The position numbers and the translations under genes are program-made. A DNA stretch of 41,644 nt from Desulfobacteraceae bacterium. GTDB lineage: Bacteria; Desulfobacterota; Desulfobacteria; Desulfobacterales; Desulfobacteraceae. Shown here in pieces: positions 38,479-41,644 of the stretch; the first letter of the stretch is position 1; every line of letters starts with the position of its first letter. The notes beneath the pieces are model-generated. The model saw only the letters and a program-made list of their open reading frames with translations. It did not search any database and was not told the DNA's origin. The stretch lies in NCBI GenBank assembly GCA_024225635.1, contig JAAEMK010000303.1, positions 1-41,644 of the forward strand. Direction: 5' to 3'.

Positions 38479-38907
38479 ATGTCTGAGAAAATACTGTTAG
38501 TTGATGATGAAAAAGAGTTTCTGGAAGCCATGTCCGAGAGAATGACCAACCGGGGTATGGATGTGACAACCGCACTTTCCGCAAAAGAGGCCATTGAAAA
38601 GGTCAAGAACGAGAACTTTGACGCCATCATCGTTGATCTGCTCATGCCTGAAATGGACGGGCTTGAGGCCCTTGAGACCCTGAAGCAGATCAACGCAGAC
38701 CTTCAGGTTATCCTGTTGACCGGCAATGCCACCGTTGAAAAGGGTATCGAGGCCATGAAGCTCGGCGCCATGGATCTTCTGGAAAAACCGGCGGATCTCA
38801 ATAATCTGACGGAGCGGATCAAGAAAGCCAAGGCCCGCAAGATGATCCTCGTCGAGAAACACACCGAAGAGAAGATCAAGAAGATTATCAGCTCCAAGGG
38901 GTGGTAG
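38479..38907 (+). CDS. Single-domain response regulator with charged C-terminal helix
   Basis: The 142-residue protein has a receiver with D9/D10, phosphoacceptor D53 (IVDLLMPEMDG), T81 (LLTGNA) and K103 (LEKPAD), then a lysine-rich helical tail of about 25 residues ending KKIISSKGW. No DNA-binding fold is seen. AAAGGAG precedes the ATG. A 116-base gap with an AT-rich leader separates it from the previous gene, so it may have its own promoter. It ends the signalling cluster and converges with the ATP-grasp gene 19 bases away. Confidence 0.92.
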   Translation: MSEKILLVDDEKEFLEAMSERMTNRGMDVTTALSAKEAIEKVKNENFDAIIVDLLMPEMDGLEALETLKQINADLQVILLTGNATVEKGIEAMKLGAMDLLEKPADLNNLTERIKKAKARKMILVEKHTEEKIKKIISSKGW

Positions 38908-38926
38908 TCCCTGACACCCGGTTCTC

Positions 38927-40198
38927 CTAAAGCCTGTACACCGTTGGGATTTCATCCTTGTTGATGAAAATTCCAACGGTGTCCCCGGTGCTGAACCCAA
39001 GCTCCTTGAACCGGGTGGTAAAGGATTCATGCTTGTCAGCGTGCCAGAAGACATTCCACATGGGGTTTCTCACCGTGTCGATCCCATAGGCGTCGTGGCT
39101 GCAGAGGTTGACCCTGAACCGGTCCTTTGCGATCAGGGTATCGGCCTCGGAAAGAAAAAAATCGATCTGGTAGAGGTTGTTGTTGAGTTCCCGGGCGATC
39201 TCCTTCTGGAGCTCGGGGAAATCGTCAAGGTAGTGGTTGGCGATCTGGTAGAGTTCCTCTGGTTCCTTGATGGACATGCCGAGGATGGCAAACCGCTCGT
39301 TCCGCATGGCAAAGGCTTCAAGCTCCTCCTGGAAGGCGTGGATCACCCCGACGGCTTCCTTTAGCCCCTTTTCCGGGTCAATTCCCCCCAGAACAATCTG
39401 TTCGCACTTGGCAATGACGTCCAGGTAGAGTTCCTTGGTGTCCATCACGTAAATGTTGCGCTCCCGGTAGCTTCTTCGTTTCCGTATCCGCTTGGCTCCG
39501 TTGAGGCGTATGGAGATGATTCCCTTTTTCTGCTCAAGGATCTCTATGTTGGAGATGTTCTTTGCCTGGACCACAAATATTTCACCGGTTTCCGAGATGA
39601 TGTACTCGATCTCGCAGGGAAATCCCAAAAGTTCCTGTATATCCCTGGAGATGGCCATCAGCTGCCGGTCATGGGGGGGTTTGGTGATATAGGGTTCGGA
39701 CTGGACCCTGGATTTGCGGTCCCTGCAGTAGCCGAACTCCCAGTCCCCGGAGATCACCTTGGCCATGACGCTGGACCCTTCCACAAAGGGCATGACAATG
39801 ATGCCCATCTCTTCAAGGTCTATTTCGGGGGCGTTGAGGAACTTCTGCTGCCGTTTGATGGACAGGGCCTTGGTGGTTTTTCCCGAGCGGATGATCTTTG
39901 ACCTGGCATACTTAATGCCCATGAGGTCGGAATAGGTCTCCATGGAGTCGAAGGTGCCGCCCTTGAAGCAGTACTCCTTGGGGTGGGCGCTTCGTGCGAT
40001 CACCTTGTAGTGATCCTGGTGCAGGGCGAGGAAACTCTCCAGGGGGCCGAAGTTGTCGGTGTTGAAATCATCCGCAGAAACATAGATAAAGTCCGGAACG
40101 TTGAACCCCTCGTCCTTGAGCTGGGCCAGCAGCCGGGCCTTGGCCGGTAACGGCTTGGCCGTTAATGACTCTTTGTTTTCTGTCTCTTCTTTTTTCAT
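38927..40198 (-). CDS. PEP-synthase-like ATP-grasp protein, orphan
   Basis: The 423-residue protein resembles the N-terminal nucleotide-binding domain of PEP synthase and pyruvate phosphate dikinase: a VIARSAHPKEYCFKGGTFDS region like their RSS-type substrate loop, then MPFVEGSSVMAKVISGDWEF, and a late ATP-grasp strand PCEIEYIISETGEIFVVQAK. The phosphohistidine domain and the PEP-binding barrel are absent. The last 190 residues are a region I do not recognise (helix-rich, with a possible small-molecule pocket near VNLCSHDAYGIDTVRNPMW). It may be an ATP-dependent ligase or transferase; the substrate cannot be assigned. The convergent signalling cluster ends just beside it. Confidence 0.7.
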   Translation of the reverse strand: MKKEETENKESLTAKPLPAKARLLAQLKDEGFNVPDFIYVSADDFNTDNFGPLESFLALHQDHYKVIARSAHPKEYCFKGGTFDSMETYSDLMGIKYARSKIIRSGKTTKALSIKRQQKFLNAPEIDLEEMGIIVMPFVEGSSVMAKVISGDWEFGYCRDRKSRVQSEPYITKPPHDRQLMAISRDIQELLGFPCEIEYIISETGEIFVVQAKNISNIEILEQKKGIISIRLNGAKRIRKRRSYRERNIYVMDTKELYLDVIAKCEQIVLGGIDPEKGLKEAVGVIHAFQEELEAFAMRNERFAILGMSIKEPEELYQIANHYLDDFPELQKEIARELNNNLYQIDFFLSEADTLIAKDRFRVNLCSHDAYGIDTVRNPMWNVFWHADKHESFTTRFKELGFSTGDTVGIFINKDEIPTVYRL

Positions 40199-40371
40199 AT
40201 CCCTGCCGTGATCAATGATGGGGTTTTCGATTTATCCATTCGCAGCTTTAATGGATAGCATTATTTATTTTGATTGTAAATGGTGTTCCGGGGGGCGGAT
40301 TGATGTGCTTGTTCTGAGCTTATACCCATGAACGATTATATCAGGGACGGCGGAAATTGTTTCTTTATCAT
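40199..40371. other. Spacer upstream of the ATP-grasp gene
   Basis: No gene is visible. A small hairpin ATCCATT/AATGGAT (40234-40240 and 40250-40256) lies about 35 bases before the ATP-grasp start codon and may belong to its leader. The rest is AT-rich with no motif that I recognise. Confidence 0.4.
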
Positions 40372-40416
40372 ATAAGACCGGCCCCTGCCTCAAAGTAGAG
40401 GCAGGGGCCGGCTTAT
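40372..40416 (-). terminator. Strong hairpin after the TIG-domain gene
   Basis: A perfect 14-base stem CCGGCCCCTGCCTC with its complement and a 6-base loop is extended by ATAAG/CTTAT past one bulged A. It lies about 30 bases beyond the stop codon of the surface-protein gene on the minus strand. A clean T-run is absent, but stability and position fit transcription termination. Confidence 0.65.
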
Positions 40417-40443
40417 AAGAAAGGATTTAAAATCTCGCGATTA

Positions 40444-41644
40444 TTAATTCCTGAATCTGCCGCAAATGAGAACAGATGCGGACAGGGCGGCAAGAACAAG
40501 GGAAAAGATCATCCCAAAATCGAAATTGCCGTCCATGGCGGTTCCAATGAAACATCCGCCGCCTCCGTGACCATGGCCGGAGTCAGGATTCGGGTCCGGT
40601 TCCGTATCGGTATATGATCCGGCCGCATATGTTGACATCCGGTCCAGGAGAATGCCGATGGTGTACGTGGTCATGCCCGGTTCCGGCACATCATGACGGG
40701 TGGCGAGCACCTTTCCCCCAGCGGGATACGCGACACCGTTCCGGGTGCCGTCAACCCCCGCCATGGAGAGGGTTCCGTCCGGGGCCACATCATAGAACGA
40801 CGGCACCGGTTCCGAGTCAGGCACGGTTGCTTCGATTTTAACAAACAGGGTCCTGCCGTGCTTGAGTCTCAGCAGGTGGTCCGCCCCCATGGTGAAAAGG
40901 ATGCTGTTTTTACTTAACTCGCCGCTTACTTCCCCGGTCAGCGGAATCTGACGGGGGGGATTGACCATCCCATCGTAATCCGTCCAGTCGTCGCCATCCA
41001 CCTCCTCCAGGATCGTACCGGGATCGAAAACCGCCTCGATTCGAGCGATTCTCCGGCTGACGGCAGCGACTTCATCCCGGTCATCGGTGGTCAAGGTAGT
41101 GGGGACGGGAATGACGCCGTCATCGGTGGTGACGGTTGCCGTGGTTCTGACAGCTGCCGTTTCCGTGCTCAGGTTTATCACCTCGCACACATCCAGCTTG
41201 ACGGCACTCACCTTATTCCTGTTCCCATCCGAATTGATCACCTGTACGGTGTACTCACCTTCCACAAAATCGTCCGGGACATCGATCCGTGCTTTAACGG
41301 TTGAGGAATCCACCCGGACCGCATCATAAAGCTGGAGCAGGGGAGTGTCCCCGCCTACGACCCGCACGCCGGAGATCTCTTCCGCAAAATGATTTCCGGT
41401 TACCGTTATTTCGTAGGAGAGCCCCTTGCTGACAACCATGGGAGACAGGTTCGTCACCTCGGGCACGGGCGTTGCCGCTTCAATTACGGTGTAAGCGTTC
41501 TCAAAAAGCCGGGATATGCCGTTTTTGTTTATCACACGCAGATCATAGGCGCCTGTCGGTGCGCCTTCCGGGATGGTTGCGGATATCCGGGTTCTTGTTC
41601 CGCCATTGCAGGAAACATCAAAGACATGGGTTTCATTTTCAAAG
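40444..41644 (-). CDS. TIG/IPT-domain surface protein with Cys-containing C-terminal anchor (5' end outside window)
   Basis: The frame is open to the window edge, so only the last 399 residues are seen. The N-terminal part ends one Ig-like repeat (EGAPTGAYDLRVINKNG). A full TIG/IPT domain follows (VTNLSPMVVSKGLSYEITVTG, EGEYTVQVINSDGNRN). Then come a beta-rich region and a linker of Pro, Asp, Gly and His. The end is GGGGCFIGTA, a hydrophobic helix and a short basic tail (CGRFRN), like the Cys-containing CTERM-type sorting signals of environmental bacteria. It is probably exported and anchored at the cell surface. Ligand or role is unknown. A strong hairpin follows. Confidence 0.75.
   Translation of the reverse strand, partial: FENETHVFDVSCNGGTRTRISATIPEGAPTGAYDLRVINKNGISRLFENAYTVIEAATPVPEVTNLSPMVVSKGLSYEITVTGNHFAEEISGVRVVGGDTPLLQLYDAVRVDSSTVKARIDVPDDFVEGEYTVQVINSDGNRNKVSAVKLDVCEVINLSTETAAVRTTATVTTDDGVIPVPTTLTTDDRDEVAAVSRRIARIEAVFDPGTILEEVDGDDWTDYDGMVNPPRQIPLTGEVSGELSKNSILFTMGADHLLRLKHGRTLFVKIEATVPDSEPVPSFYDVAPDGTLSMAGVDGTRNGVAYPAGGKVLATRHDVPEPGMTTYTIGILLDRMSTYAAGSYTDTEPDPNPDSGHGHGGGGCFIGTAMDGNFDFGMIFSLVLAALSASVLICGRFRN

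Overview
The window looks like chromosomal DNA of a GC-rich anaerobic deltaproteobacterium (Desulfobacterota, probably a Desulfobacteraceae-like sulfate reducer). This rests on gene content: anaerobic GlpA/GlpB, a SulP permease among output-less response regulators, FetAB, a CvfB/RapA pair and a Cys-tailed TIG surface protein. No rRNA or tRNA gene was seen, so the taxonomy is inference.

Positions 1-1015 are AT-rich and nearly gene-free, holding a cold-shock-domain remnant, a palindrome and one copy of an element that recurs near 35.5 kb. From 1.0 to 12.4 kb, all on the minus strand, lies an almost complete glycerol-to-pyruvate pathway in three groups: tpiA-glpA-glpB, glpF-glpK, and gap-pgk-pyk-eno. 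GlpF admits glycerol, GlpK phosphorylates it, GlpAB oxidises it to DHAP, TpiA isomerises that, and Gap, Pgk, Eno and Pyk carry it to pyruvate. Phosphoglycerate mutase and the GlpC anchor are not in the window. The glpF and gap promoters share a TTCGAAAACGAAAA box, probably the site of GlpR, encoded at 19.1 kb.

From 12.9 to 19.9 kb on the plus strand are a YhdT/PanF sodium symporter pair with a structured leader, a GlpV-like glycerol-binding protein paired with a chemoreceptor and no ABC permease, and glpR. Together these suggest glycerol sensing and control beside the catabolic genes.

From 19.9 to 30.8 kb are mixed housekeeping and transport genes: a YkgJ-type protein, a RapA-like helicase, CvfB, a DUF3820 protein, MATE, MntP, FetAB with a small upstream ORF, an RluA-type pseudouridine synthase bracketed by REP-like inverted repeats, and an MFS transporter.

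From 30.9 to 38.9 kb on the plus strand is an unusual signalling cluster around a SulP anion permease: a receiver protein, a TetR regulator, SulP with an inserted domain, a cytidylate-kinase-like/BON/receiver fusion, a full sensor kinase, a receiver, a kinase-like protein with a dead ATPase domain, and another receiver. None of the receivers has an output domain. This is the best candidate for an undescribed system. The window closes on the minus strand with an orphan PEP-synthase-like ATP-grasp protein and a partial TIG-domain surface protein.
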